A DNA stretch of 64,000 nucleotides from Branchipolynoe longqiensis (GCA_030323885.1 CM059199.1:75922781-75986780); one strand, 5' to 3'. Positions 31,976 through 43,112 are shown, counted from the stretch's first letter. Translations and numbers: made by a program. Notes: generated from the sequence alone by a model not told the origin.

Positions 31976-33362
31976 AGGATTCCATATACGCGTAATGCGT
32001 TATGCGTTACGCGTTATGCGTTATGCGAATGCCAGCATTCCATATACGCGTAATGCGTATTGCGTTATGCGTTATGCGTTATGCGTTATGCAGTGAAGTA
32101 TATAAAAAGTATATAAAAAGTGTGTGTGACTCTGTGTCTCTGTGTGTGTCTCTATGTCTGTGTCTCCATGTCTCTGTGTGTGTCTCTGTCTGTGTCTGGG
32201 TGTGTGTGACTCTGTGTCTCTGTGTGTGTCTCTATGTGTGTGTCTGTGTCTCTGACAAAGAGACACACACAGACACATATACACACACAGACACACACAG
32301 AGACACACACATAGACACAGAGACACAACACAGAGACACACACACAGAGACACACACACACATACATACACACATACACAGAAACACACACACACAGACA
32401 CAGAGACACACACACAGACACACACACAGACACACACATAGACACAGAGACACACACACAGACACACACACAGCAACACAGAGACACACACAGAGACAGA
32501 AATACACAAACAGACACAGACACAGCAACAGAGACACACAGACACACACAGACACAGAGACACAACACAGAGACACACACACAGCGACACACACACAGAC
32601 ACAGAGACACAACACAGAGACACACACACAGAGACACACACAGAGACACACACAGAGACACAGACACACACAGACACAGAGACACACACAGAGACACACA
32701 CAGAGACACACACAGAGACACACAGACACAGATACACAGACACAGAGACACAACACAGACACACACACAGAGACACACACAGAGACACACACACAGAGAC
32801 ACACACAGAGACACACACAGAGACACACACACACAGAGACACACACAGACACAGAGACACACACAGAGACACACACACACAGAATGGGACGGTCCAAACA
32901 TGACTCAGTTTAGCTTCCTTCGAGGGATGTTAGGACCGTCCCAAATATGAAGGCTGCTTCCTAACAGGTCCGCCGCATAAACCTACATGTTTGCACCGTC
33001 CCATTCTTCATATTTCTCATGAAGACCGTAATTATCAGTCGCCTCCTCCAGCCTTATATCAATGGACAAATGCGACTGATGCTTTTCTGTTCACACCACC
33101 TTGTCCCGGCTGTCCGTAATTATCAGTCGCCTCCTCCAGCCTTATATCAATGGACAAATGCGACTGATGCTTTTCTATTCGCAGCACCTTTACGCATTAC
33201 GCACCGATCGCTACATGGAGCGATCGGGATAATGGATTTTATTCGCATTCGGATTCGCATTACGCATTACGCGTATATGGAATGTAGCTCATAGGTTTCA
33301 AGGCGTTTCGATTTTTTTTCGCATTCGCATTACGCATTACGCGTATATGGAATGCAGCCTTT
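31971..33362. mobile_element. Family G composite element with internal CA/GT array
   Basis: The left arm (31971-32095) starts AGCTAGGATTCCATATACGC and consists of GTAATGCGTTATGCG units. The right arm (33183-33362) ends CATTACGCGTATATGGAATG. Between them lie an inverted GTCTCTGT/ACAGAGAC array (32115-32880) and a small inverted repeat (AATGGGACGGTCCAAACATG at 32883, CATGTTTGCACCGTCCCATT at 32987). Two direct copies of TAATTATCAGTCGCCTCCTC (33029, 33116) follow. It is non-coding; simple-repeat frames of His/Thr or Cys/Val are rejected. Confidence 0.6.
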
Positions 33363-34379
33363 ACAGTCATGTTTTAAGTGCAGGATAAAATCTGTACTAT
33401 TAAATCAATATGCAGATACAGTAAATTGTAACAACACATTATGTCGTGATTGTTACCCCAGGCCATATAGAACCAATATTTGAAAAACAAAATTTGTCTA
33501 TTGATGAACAGGTCCTGATCTCATTGTATCTTTTTCTAAACATGTGTTTTTTCCCCTTTAATAGCAGTCTGTAGGTTATTTATATATTAGCTCCAGGGCT
33601 CATGAGTATGTTTTATGGTTTATTTTGTTTATAACTTATAATGGTCAGTGGGAAGACAGCCATTAATGGTTACCAAAGACCCTATAATCCTAAGATGGCT
33701 CACTCAGCCTGTACTGTGTAATCAAAATGATCAAACCCACCACTTGGTGCGCTGGCTGTTCTCTTGGTTAAACAGTTGCTATATCTGATTATATGTATAA
33801 ATGTATATATGAATGTGAAAGATGTGTGATGATGATGATGCTGATGATGATGTGTATTTGTTCCTAGCAATTTCATATTGATGTGTATTCATACTTACCT
33901 ATCTCATGTATAATATAATTGTATGTGCTTACATGTGAAACACCAATCAGCAGCCGGGCTGATCAAACCCACCACAAGGTGGCACTGTGAAAATTACATT
34001 ACCATGGGAGAGATAGGGAGTGAGCAGTCTTAGTAGTATATGGTCTTTGTGGTTACACTGTTTCTACAAGTTCTATTGTTAGCAGAATAGTATATGTTTG
34101 TGAAATAATGTATAGAAATTGTGAATTAAACAAATTTCTTAATGACTTAATGTCTCGGAGCAGAACAACTACTGCCGTAGCGACAATGTTTGTACATTTT
34201 TGGTTTTACTCGGCTACGATTCAAACCCATGATATCCCATTGATGAGCCAGATCCACACATCAGCACTTAGTGCAACAAGTTGTGTTGTCTCAATCTGGG
34301 ATCGTAAGCCCTCCACCCCAACGCTGGGCATGTTCATATCGCTGAACCTTGTCACCTGAGACATGATAGAGGTGTGTGA
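33363..34379. other. Gene-free sequence
   Basis: Includes a short GAT run near 33825 and two similar pieces with GATCAAACCCACCAC (33729, 33961). No coding evidence. Confidence 0.5.
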
Positions 34380-34668
34380 CAAGCCACTCTCAAAGCCACC
34401 CATTGACCCATGAGTTCGAATCCCGGTCGAGTCAAACCAATGACATACAAATTTATCCGGTTCGCTTCCTAGCCAGGCGCTCAGCATTATTAGGATAGGG
34501 CAAGGACTGGTTGGCTCAGTGTCAGGATAATGTGACTGAGTTGGTGAACAGGTCATTGTCCTGGTGGCGTAGTCTCTGAGTGGGGCAGCACTATAAAGTC
34601 GTCATGAGTGCCCACCCTGATATGATTCGAAATGTTGCCAGGATATAAAACTCCAACAACCAACCTAA
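34380..34668 (+). mobile_element. Family E SINE
   Basis: Starts with GAGTTCGAATCCCGGTCGAG (B box) and carries the body AGGATAGGGCAAGGACTGGT, GTCAGGATAATGTGACTGAG and GGGGCAGCACTATAAAGTCG. It ends ACTCCAACAACCAACC. The A-box part is diverged. Confidence 0.75.
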
Positions 34669-34809
34669 ATGAACATTATCTGTCAGATACAAGCACCATT
34701 TATCTGGACACAGTCAGCATTAGACAAAGACAACATGTTTTAGCCAGACACAAACACACAATATTGCTTGACCTAGACATTAAAAAAAAACCTGCAGAGG
34801 TACAGTCTA

Positions 34810-35001
34810 CAGTAAAACCTCTCTAAATCGACCGACCATGGGACCGACTTTAAATGGTCCATTTACGGAGGTGGTCGGCTTATGGAGATTTTTGTATTAT
34901 TACCATGGTATTGTATGGACGATCGTTTGGGACCCACATGAAGTGATCGATATAGGGGAGTGGTCGGTCTGTGGAGGTGGTAGGTCAGAGAGGTTTTACT
35001 G
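34810..35001. mobile_element. Family A MITE, copy 4
   Basis: CAGTAAAACCTCTCTAAATC to AGAGAGGTTTTACTG, with TA on both sides; 192 bp. Confidence 0.85.
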
Positions 35002-35054
35002 TATTTAAAAATGCCGAACAGATGTATGAATTTCATTGACCCAGAATAGCAACC

Positions 35055-35650
35055 CGCATAAAGCTTGATTGATTGATTGATTGGTGGTTGCTTTACGCCG
35101 TGTTGGCAGCATAGGCCATATTCACGGCGAGAAATGTTTGTTTTTTGTTCAAACCATCGCTTTTACATGTAAAAGCAAACATCAATTATGTGCCAATAGA
35201 CACTCATTAAATTAGAAAGCTCACAATCATATATTTGTGGTTAAGGGAAACAAATTCCCATAGAAAAAGAAAAGTTTTATTAATAATTGATAGAATCTAT
35301 TTAGTAAACTATATGAGGTGGTACAGTCCAGCTGCCCTCAAAAAGGCTAAAATGTTTCCTGTTTTACCTTAGTAAAAAGGTCATGCATGCTGTCTGCAGT
35401 GTAGAACTGTTGGCGCAGGGCCAAAGAATCAACGCAACTTAGTCAAATGTGTTTGAGTGTCAGCGGGGACTGACACCCAATACATTCAGGGGGAGGTTCC
35501 CCCTTGAGCAGAAAAGCATAAAGCAGGTAAGTGTCAAGAAGAGGTTGAAATGTTTCAAGTGATGTTGCTTGTCGTAACCCCCCATCCACCCCCTGGGCAA
35601 CCTGTTCCATAAAGTGCGACCAACCACACTGAATGCACAATCACCATACA
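35055..35650 (-). pseudogene. Non-LTR retrotransposon 3' end with ATTG tail
   Basis: The minus strand encodes YGDCAFSVVGRTLWNRLPRG, the conserved end of many LINE polyproteins. In a shifted frame it encodes LLKGEPPPECIGCQSPLTLK-HI and, after a stop, QQFYTADSMHDLFTKVKQ. The latter motifs are typical of the RNase H and zinc-finger tail of Jockey-like elements. The 3' UTR (CACGGCGTAAAGCAACCACC) is followed by a TTGATTGATTGA tail at 35063-35083. Frameshifts and truncation make it non-functional. Confidence 0.75.
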
Positions 35651-35651
35651 A

Positions 35652-36345
35652 TTGGTTGGTTGGTTGTTGAAGTTTTACATCCTGGCAACATCAAAGGTCA
35701 TATCAGGACACGTACCGACTTGTGACAGTGCACACTCATGGCGACTTCATAGTGCTGCCCCTCTCAGGGATGAAAGATGTCCGCGATTTCGCGGACTTCC
35801 GGGATTTTTCCTGTAGCTATAAGTGTATTCTAATACGTTGTTTTACTCGGCAGCACTAACAGCGTATATTACTAATAAATGCTTCAAACGCCACAGCACT
35901 ATCAGCATATACTACTAATGTGTGCGTCAAACGACACAGCACTATCAGCGTATACTACCAATATGTGCGTCATACGGCGCAGCACTATCAGCGTACACCA
36001 ATATGTATGAAACCCGACTACCGGGAATTGCCAGCGATTCCCTGACAATGGTTAAACCTATGGGAGAATATCAGCATTTCCGCTTTTTTTCCCAGAAACC
36101 ACTTTCATCCCTGCCCACTGGAAAATCAGACCACCAGCACTATGACCCGATATCCCACTCAGTCACATTATCCTGAAACTGAGCTAACCAGTCCTTGTCC
36201 TATCCTATTAATGCCGAGTGACAAGCTAGGAAATGATAAGTATCAATTTTATAAGTCATTGGTTTGACTCAACCGGAAACCGAACTCCCGATCTCCCACA
36301 CGTGAGGCCCGCGCTCTGCCGATTAGGCCACCGCGCCCGGTGACC
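35652..36345 (-). mobile_element. Family E SINE interrupted by a DNA element
   Basis: On the minus strand the head lies at 36240-36345 (GGCCTAATCGGCAGAGCGCG, GGGAGTTCGGTTTCCGGTTG). The body runs to 36114, then resumes at 35764 and ends in AACCAACCAACCAA at 35652. The gap is the hAT-like insertion at 35765-36113. Confidence 0.8.
35765..36113. mobile_element. hAT-like non-autonomous element nested in SINE
   Basis: CAGGGATGAAAG at the left and CTTTCATCCCTG at the right form a 12-bp terminal inverted repeat with the CAGGG/CCCTG form common in hAT elements. The flanks (GCCCCTCT and CCCACTGG) look like decayed copies of the SINE target. Inside are four ~43-bp tandem units starting CAGCACTATCAGCG (35851, 35894, 35937, 35980). 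Confidence 0.7.
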
Positions 36346-36773
36346 ATACAATTTAAGTCGAGACAGAGTGATAATGAATAATAAATGATTGAATCATCTG
36401 AGAGTTTGAGATGACTGTCTATCTGAGGGTAACTAAGCAACTCATTGGACGATGCAGTCTCCATGGTTACTGCTTCACACAAACATGTAATTACCGGCTA
36501 ATTGTTCCTGACAGACACATCAACTAATGCTAAATCAGTAAATGCAAATATTTTTAGAGACAGTTTTCAGAAACATATATTTGCAACACGATACATCAAA
36601 ACTATTTTATGTCTAGCAACATGGTAATTAAATTCATGAATATATATATATAAATATATATGAACCCTAACAGACTACATTTCCTCGAACACATGCACAC
36701 ATCTAGATCGTCTTCCCTCAAATGCATGTTCTCTAACACTCCAACCTGTGTAACCAATTACAAACTCCACCTG
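36346..36773. other. Gene-free AT-rich sequence
   Basis: No gene or recognised repeat beyond a short TA run at 36640-36660. Confidence 0.5.
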
Positions 36774-36960
36774 AAGGCCCGGTCACATACATGTTAGTGG
36801 ACATCGTTGAACGTAGTGGAGGCTAACGTAGTAGAATGTAGTTGAACATAGTTGAACATGCCCATATCCATACTTCTCCTGTACGTTCAGCTACGCCCAA
36901 CTACGTTCGCCTCCACTACGTTCAACTACGTCCACGAACGTGTATGTGATCGGGCCTTAA
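36774..36960. mobile_element. Near-palindromic MITE
   Basis: The left end, AAGGCCCGGTCACATACATG with GTTGAACGTAGTGGAGGC, is mirrored at the right by GCCTCCACTACGTTCAACTA and GTATGTGATCGGGCCTT. Arms of about 75 bp leave a short loop, so the whole 187 bp can fold into a hairpin. Internal GTAGTTGAAC motifs repeat. Confidence 0.75.
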
Positions 36961-37149
36961 CAATCAATAACACACAGAGAGATGTATGCTATCTAACGCA
37001 CAAACACCGGCACACACAAACCCATGTGTGCGCATTTCACATATCGCACCACACAACAACACATCGCCTTTGTTTCTCGCCCCATGTTCCCCTCCCTCCA
37101 CACACACACACCCCCCCCTCCGGATCATTACCATACACACACACACACT

Positions 37150-37600
37150 CACACACACGTGACACATCCCGTCCAATCAGCGCGGCGCTCTGTGACCGAG
37201 CCGCTACACTTCAAAGGCGGTGCCGCCATTACAACATGGCGGCCGGCTCGACCACACTGCGCCGCCCACCACCGCCTTCCCGCCACTTGAGTCACGTGAC
37301 CGGCGCGCCGCGCCTTCTGCCGCCCCGTGTTGTCGTCTGCTGCTGTCGATCGCCACTGCGCGGCGAAGCGGTCTATCCGGCTGATAAGTCGTCTGCGCAC
37401 GCGTCGAGGGTGTCACTTCCTGCGCGGGAAGTGTGCTGCCTGCCCCCCTCCCTCCCTCCCTCCCTCCCTCCCCCCGCACCCACACCCACACCCATGCACA
37501 CGCGCCAACACTCACCCACTCGATGACCCACTGTCGCTTTAATTGGCTCTTCCACGCTGATGACGTCACGGCAAGGACGGGATCACGAGTGACCAGTCAG
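37150..37600 (+). promoter_or_regulatory. CpG-rich promoter-like region upstream of Mnx
   Basis: It lies 0.9-1.4 kb before the Mnx start codon and is CpG-dense. Motifs seen: GTCCAATCAG (CCAAT, 37171), an inverted pair of YY1-like sites GCCGCCATTACAACATGGCG (37223), GAGTCACGTGACCGG (E-box, 37289), an inverted ETS pair CACTTCCTGCGCGGGAAGTG (37413) and GATGACGTCACGG (CRE, 37559). It could drive Mnx or a divergent transcript. No TATA box or start site can be assigned. Confidence 0.45.
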
Positions 37601-38516
37601 AGCGCACCCTCCTCCTCCCTCCTCCCTCCCTCCCTCCTCTCCCTCCCCCCCCCCCCTCCTCCCCCCTCCCGCATGTTCGTCCATGTACCCACTGTCTGTC
37701 AGTCAGTCAGGCAGTTAGGTAGTGAGCAGCAGTGTGGTTCTACGGACACACACGTCACACTTAGCCTTCACACTCACATTCGCACTCACACTCCTATTCA
37801 CACCTAAACGTCTATCACCTATCATTGATACAATCGAGTATCACACACACAGAGTAGAGATAACCATGCTATACACAGTGGAGGAAGAGGGTGGACATCA
37901 GCACTGCCACAACACCACCCCAGTGTGTACACCCGTTTAATGTCACAGAGACACCAGGGAGAAGACAGACACGTCGGAGCGGCCTTGTTCCATCACCGGA
38001 CTGTTAGTGATATATATCACGTTATATAACTACATATATATATGTATAGATCTACATAATGCAGTCGCAAGGATAAAGGAACACCAGGAACTGTTCAGCG
38101 GAAAAGGGAAGTCGAAAGAGGAGAGCTTTATTGACAGGCGCATATATATATATATATAAATATATATACAAATATATTGTATATATATATAGAGAGAGAG
38201 AGGTTGAGAGAGATTAGATAAATGGACTGACTAACACCCGAGGGATGTGTTGTTGTTGCCAATGTGGATTTCAAGTGGTGCAGTAGCATATTGCACTTGT
38301 TGGCAATTTTCTGCCCCAAAGACGCCTGCAATAAAAATAGACTCCATATACTACTGGTGTCATTGCTACTTTTCGTGCTATATTTACAAATAGAAACCCT
38401 CTTTGACTGGATTGCTACGTTGTGTTTGCACATTTGGAGATTTGTGCTTGGCGCGCCCATTTTGATTTGTCTTTTATATACGAAAGGGGAGATAGATATA
38501 GTGGACACGGTCAGCA
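37601..38516 (+). other. Presumed 5' flank/5' UTR of Mnx
   Basis: Polypyrimidine (37606-37665), CA-rich and TA-rich (38139-38190) tracts precede less repetitive sequence. An in-frame TAG at 38499-38501 lies 18 bases before the chosen ATG. The transcription start is not determinable. Confidence 0.4.
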
Positions 38517-39429
38517 ATGGAGGGATCCAAGTCGTTCAGTATTGACGCTCTGCTCGGGCGGGACCGGGGGGTTGTGGGGAAGCGCCCACCGCCGCAACCC
38601 CAGTCACTGCCGCCGCAGTCGACGCCTTCCCCGCCGTCCCCGCCCCGGCACCTCTTCCCGCCGCACCCGGCCCTGCTCTCGCAGCTGCACCCCCGGGTCC
38701 GCCCGCAGCCGCCGCCCGCCTCGCCGCCCGCCTCCCCGCCTGCCCCCGGATCCTCCCCCGGCCGCTCCCCGCTGCCGGGCTCACTCAGCCCGGCCTCCCT
38801 TGACGAGTCGCTCTCCCCCGGTCGCAGCATCGACATGGACAGCCCGCACTCGGACGGCGGCAGTGGCAGTGGCAGCGGCGGGCGGATCAACGGCGGAGGC
38901 GGGGAGAGCGCCGGACGCCTTCCGGGACTTGGACACCACCACCCGCACCACCACCCGCACCACCACCCGCACCACAACCAGCACCACCACCACCATCATA
39001 GCAACGGTGGCTCCGACTCTATCCCCGGGTCGCCTCAACCGCCGGGCCCGCCGCGGCCGCCCGGGGCACCGCCACCACCACCACCGCCGGCAACGGGGCT
39101 TTCCCCGCGGTCGCTCATAGGGCATGGTCCCGGCCACGGGCACGGGCACGGGCACGGGCCGTCGCCGGCGGGGTCCCCAGGCGCGGCGCCCGCCACGCCG
39201 GGCGGTCACCCGGTGCTGCACCCGGGGCTGTTCCCGGGCGGTGCACACCCTGTGTACACGTACGGCGGACACGCGCTGGGCGGGGTCGGCTACCCCGTGC
39301 CGCTGCTGAACGGGTCGGCATTCCACCTGCCGGCCGACCACGCCCTCAAGGCCGCCCAGCTCGCCGGCGTGCACGTCGACTGGTTCGCCCGGGCCGGCAT
39401 GCTTGTGCCCCGCCCACTTGACTACACGG
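38517..39429 (+). CDS. mnx: Mnx/HB9-type homeobox protein, first coding exon
   Basis: The exon encodes 304 complete codons plus one base of a split Gly codon. The family is a nuclear transcription factor; in animals it acts in motor neuron, endoderm/pancreas and notochord-related development (established knowledge of Mnx/HB9). The start MEGSKSFSIDALLGRD parallels the Mnx N-terminus and holds an Eh1/Groucho-type FSIDALL at residues 7-13. Residues 22-100 are Pro/Ser-rich, 116-130 Gly/Ser-rich, 140-161 His-rich (HHP repeats) and 204-214 Gly-His repeats. Residues 244-262 (HPVYTYGG...YPVP) and 286-304 (GVHVDWFARAGMLVPRPLDY) match the conserved Mnx segment just before the homeodomain exon. The ATG has G at -3 and G at +4, and an in-frame TAG lies 18 bases upstream. 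The homeodomain itself is not in the window. Other ANTP-class genes are less likely because both the N-terminus and the pre-homeodomain block fit Mnx. Confidence 0.85.
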
Positions 39430-39435
39430 GTGAGT
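39430..39435 (+). other. mnx: Splice donor of Mnx exon 1 (GTGAGT)
   Basis: ACACGG|GTGAGTTT fits the consensus donor, in phase 1, directly after the conserved DYT-G block where Mnx genes are usually interrupted. The conserved protein ends here and the frame beyond is low complexity. Confidence 0.8.
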
Positions 39436-39509
39436 TTAAAGACTTTGTTGTTAACAAAAAAAAAAGAATTGCTCAACTTGTTGCCACTAATTACTGTTTG
39501 TGTCATGTC

Positions 39510-40700
39510 GTCTTACACAACTTCTCTCGCTCTCTCCCCCTGTCTCTCCCTCTCTATCCTCCTCTCTATCCATCTCTCCATCTCTCTCTTTCTCTCACCC
39601 TGCCGTCCTGATATGACCTTAGCTGCTGGCAGGACGTAAGACTCCAACAACCAAACCATCTAACCTCTCTTTTTCTCCCTCTCCTGACTCTCTCTCCCTC
39701 TCACTCCCCTCTCTCTCCATCTCTCTATAGCTCCCCCTCCCTCTCTCAATCTCTCCCTCTCTCCATCTCTCTCTATATCCCTCCCCTCTCTCCCTCTCTC
39801 CCCATCTCTCTATATCCCCCTCTCTCATTCTCTCTCTCACTCTCTCTCCTTCTCCTGCACATCTTCATCTTCTCCCCCTCCCCCCCTCCCCTCCTTCATT
39901 CTCTCACTCTGCATCATGTATTTGATTCCTGCCTTGGTTGTTGCATTGTATGGCACTCTCTCTCTCCGTCTATCCATCTCTCTCTTTCTCCCATCTCTCT
40001 CATCATGCACATCTTCCCCCTCCCCCCCTCCCCCCTCCCCTCTCATTCTCCCTGGATCGTGTATTTTATTCCTGTCCTGGTCTGTTATTGTTGTGCTGTC
40101 TCTTCCTCTCCGTGTCTACTCTGTGTCTCTCTTTCTCACTCTCTAACTCTCGTTCCTCTCCGCCAACTCTTCATTGTCCCAATCATTCTACTCCTCCCCT
40201 CATCCTCCTCCATTCTTTCCTTTAATCCATACATTTGTTCCTCTTCCTCTCTCTCTCTCTCTCTCTCTCTCTGCCCCCCCCCCCCTCTCTCTCTCTCCCT
40301 CCCATACCTCTATCTAAATATGTTGCATCCTTGGTCCCCCCCCTCTTTCAGGCCTGTCTCACCCTCACCATGTCCCACCCTCACTCAACGCTTTTACTTA
40401 TCTCCTTATCTCTGTCTCTCTCTGTCTCTCTCTCCCTCTCTGCCTCTCTCTGTCTCTCTCTGTCATCCCACTCCGCCCTCTTGCATTCGCTTCCCTTCCA
40501 ACCTTTTTCAAATCTAAAACTTTCACCTAGTTGCGTCCCCTTTCTCCTCTCTCTCTCTCCCCCCTCATCCCCTCCCTCTCATCCCTCTCTCCCCCTCTCC
40601 CTCTTCCACTCTCCTCCCTCTCCCTCCTCTCCCTCTCCTCCCTCTCCTCCCTCTCCTCCCTCTCCTCCTCTCCATTGCTTTCACCCAATCGCTCCCTATA
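39510..40700. repeat. CT-rich tract in intron 1
   Basis: About 1.2 kb of TCTCTCCCTC sequence with scattered unique stretches. It includes a family E SINE 3' end at 39607-39658 (CCTGATATGACCTTAGCTGC, ACTCCAACAACCAA). Confidence 0.85.
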
Positions 40701-40799
40701 CACCGGAATGTTGTCTCACACTTTTCCCCGCTTCCAGCGCCCCCACCTCTACCCCCGACACAAGATCTTTTGCTTTAAATTATGAGGCTGGTTGCATCC

Positions 40800-42345
40800 T
40801 TTCCTGACTATTTTATCATCTTTATTTTCGTATAATAACACGTGTATTTAGATATTTATAATGCTCAGCAATTCTGTGTTCTTGCATTTGAAAAACCTAT
40901 TCTAAGGAAAGCACTCAACACCTCCATTTACAATTATGCGTAAATAATATATTTAGTACAACAATAATAACATATAAATATATAAGTATGCATAACAATG
41001 TATACATATATAAATATAGTATACATAGATATATAAATATATACATATATAAATCTATAAATACACATATAAACATAGCAGTTATATTAGAATTAGGACT
41101 AGACTATGACAATCTGGAGCACATGGACAATCAGTGTTTGACTGCATCCTAAATAATATTTCTTTTATTTGCATAACAAATTATACATCTGATAAACATA
41201 TATTAATATACATATAGATAGCATCTATAAATATATACATATACAAATATATACAAATATAAATCAGTATGTACATAAATATATTCATAGATACCATATA
41301 TATATAAATATAAATACATATATATGAAAATATATTTAACTATATACATGCACAAATATGTAGAAAAGTACATATACATACAATCTATAAATATATGTAT
41401 TTATAAGTAGTATATACATATCATGTATTTAAATATATAAAATGTAAATATGTAAAAAGAATATATATATATGAATGCTTATAAATATACATACATATAA
41501 GTATATACATATATATATAAGTATAGATTAATTATATATATATAAATACATGTAAATAAATATATTAATATATATATAGTTTCTTAGCATTACGAAAAAT
41601 GGATATTGTGTGTACGCGTATATTTAGCTTTATATAACAGTTGACTACTTCAAATGAATGTCTACCTTGCGATGCACAGTACCTATGATTAGAGTATGAA
41701 ATAACTAACTGTATATATATTCATTTGATGTTGTGTATATAAAATATATATCTTCTGAAATAAATGTTCCCTTTCCCTTCCGTAGCAATTGTTATGGTGG
41801 CAATTTAGGTGTATTAACACCTTTGGAATAAAATACTACAAAATAAAAATAAATCAAGGAAATGACGCTGCAATTTTAATCATTTATTTTCTATCCAAGT
41901 ATTCTAAAGACACATCAATACATACATGAATACGTTAAGTACTTAATGGCTGATGATATACGAATAATTGTCAACAGGTTCTATATTATAGTATATATCG
42001 CCATGGGAACAGTGGCAGAACAATAATTAAAATCATTTAAATGCGTTAAATCTCAGAAACTTTGTCTCAATTCAGAAGCTGACCGTTCAATGCAGCTCAG
42101 CATGTATATATTTCTATTTGTCTGGAGATAATCTTAATTGACAAAGCATGTTATTATTGGAATACGGCCGGTTCGATATTAGTTATATTGAACCAGACAT
42201 CGCAGAGAGTTGGCATGGAATGTCGTCTTATATATATATTTATATATATATATATATCTATATATATAAATATATCTATATATATATATATATACAGTAT
42301 ATATAGATATATATATATATATATATGTGTGTGATGTATAACCCA
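40800..42345. other. AT-rich intron sequence with TA microsatellites
   Basis: ATATATAAATATATACATA-type low-complexity DNA at 40970-41580 and a TA run at 42225-42330. Between them is ordinary AT-rich sequence without genes. Confidence 0.8.
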
Positions 42346-42550
42346 TATACTATAAATTCAGGGACTATACGTATATATATATTCCTCTTGCGCATGGTGT
42401 CCCCCCCCCCCAGCATCGGGGTAATTGGTGGCAGGCGCCCTGGCACACACACTAGAGACTTATATGTGATATATCTATATTATATATATATTCATCTATG
42501 TATGATACGCATGTATATTACGACTGATGAACCACAGAATTGGTAAAACA

Positions 42551-42888
42551 GGCGGTGCCGAATGAGGTGCGGGCCTTAAATGTGGGAGATCAGGAGTTCG
42601 GTACCTGGTCGAGTCAAACCAATGACTTACAACATTGATAATTGTCATTTCCTATCCTGGCACTCAACATTCTTAGGATAGGGCAAGGACTGATTACCTC
42701 AGGGTCAGGATAGTGTGACTGAGTGGGTGGGATATCAGATCATGGTGCCGGCGGCCTGATTTCCCAGTGGGGCAGCACTATAAAGCCGCGATGAGTGTGC
42801 ACTGTCACAAGTCGGTACCCGTCCTGATGTGACCTTAGATGTTGCAAGGATGTAAAACTCCAACACCCAACCAACCAACATTGGATAA
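42551..42888 (+). mobile_element. Family E SINE, full length
   Basis: A-box-like GGTGCCGAATGAGGTGCGGG, B-box-like GAGTTCGGTACCTGGTCGAG, linker GTCAAACCAATGACTTACAA, E body, and tail CCAACCAACCAAC. About 338 bp. Confidence 0.8.
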
Positions 42889-43112
42889 ATATCTGTAATG
42901 TGATTTACTGCCTCTGTTCCCATGGGTTAATAGTAATAATACTCCTCACGTTGCATCATGTAAATAATGGTAACCCACTTGTGTAGATGCTCTTCTCTTG
43001 AAAACATTCATCACGTGACCCGACGTGTGTAGTCAACCCTCATTAACTCCGCATACTCCGATGAAAGCTTTAACATTTCTAAACCAAACCCCTCACGTAG
43101 ATTTGATTTGAT

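Noticed and set aside
32002..32913. 303-residue His/Thr/Arg frame and antisense Cys/Val/Ser frames
   Set aside because: They derive from ACAGAGACAC repeats inside the family G element.
39430..39611. Extension of the Mnx frame beyond the donor
   Set aside because: Beyond codon 304 the frame reads lysine-rich then Leu/Ser-rich low-complexity sequence, and the GTGAGT donor follows the conserved block exactly.
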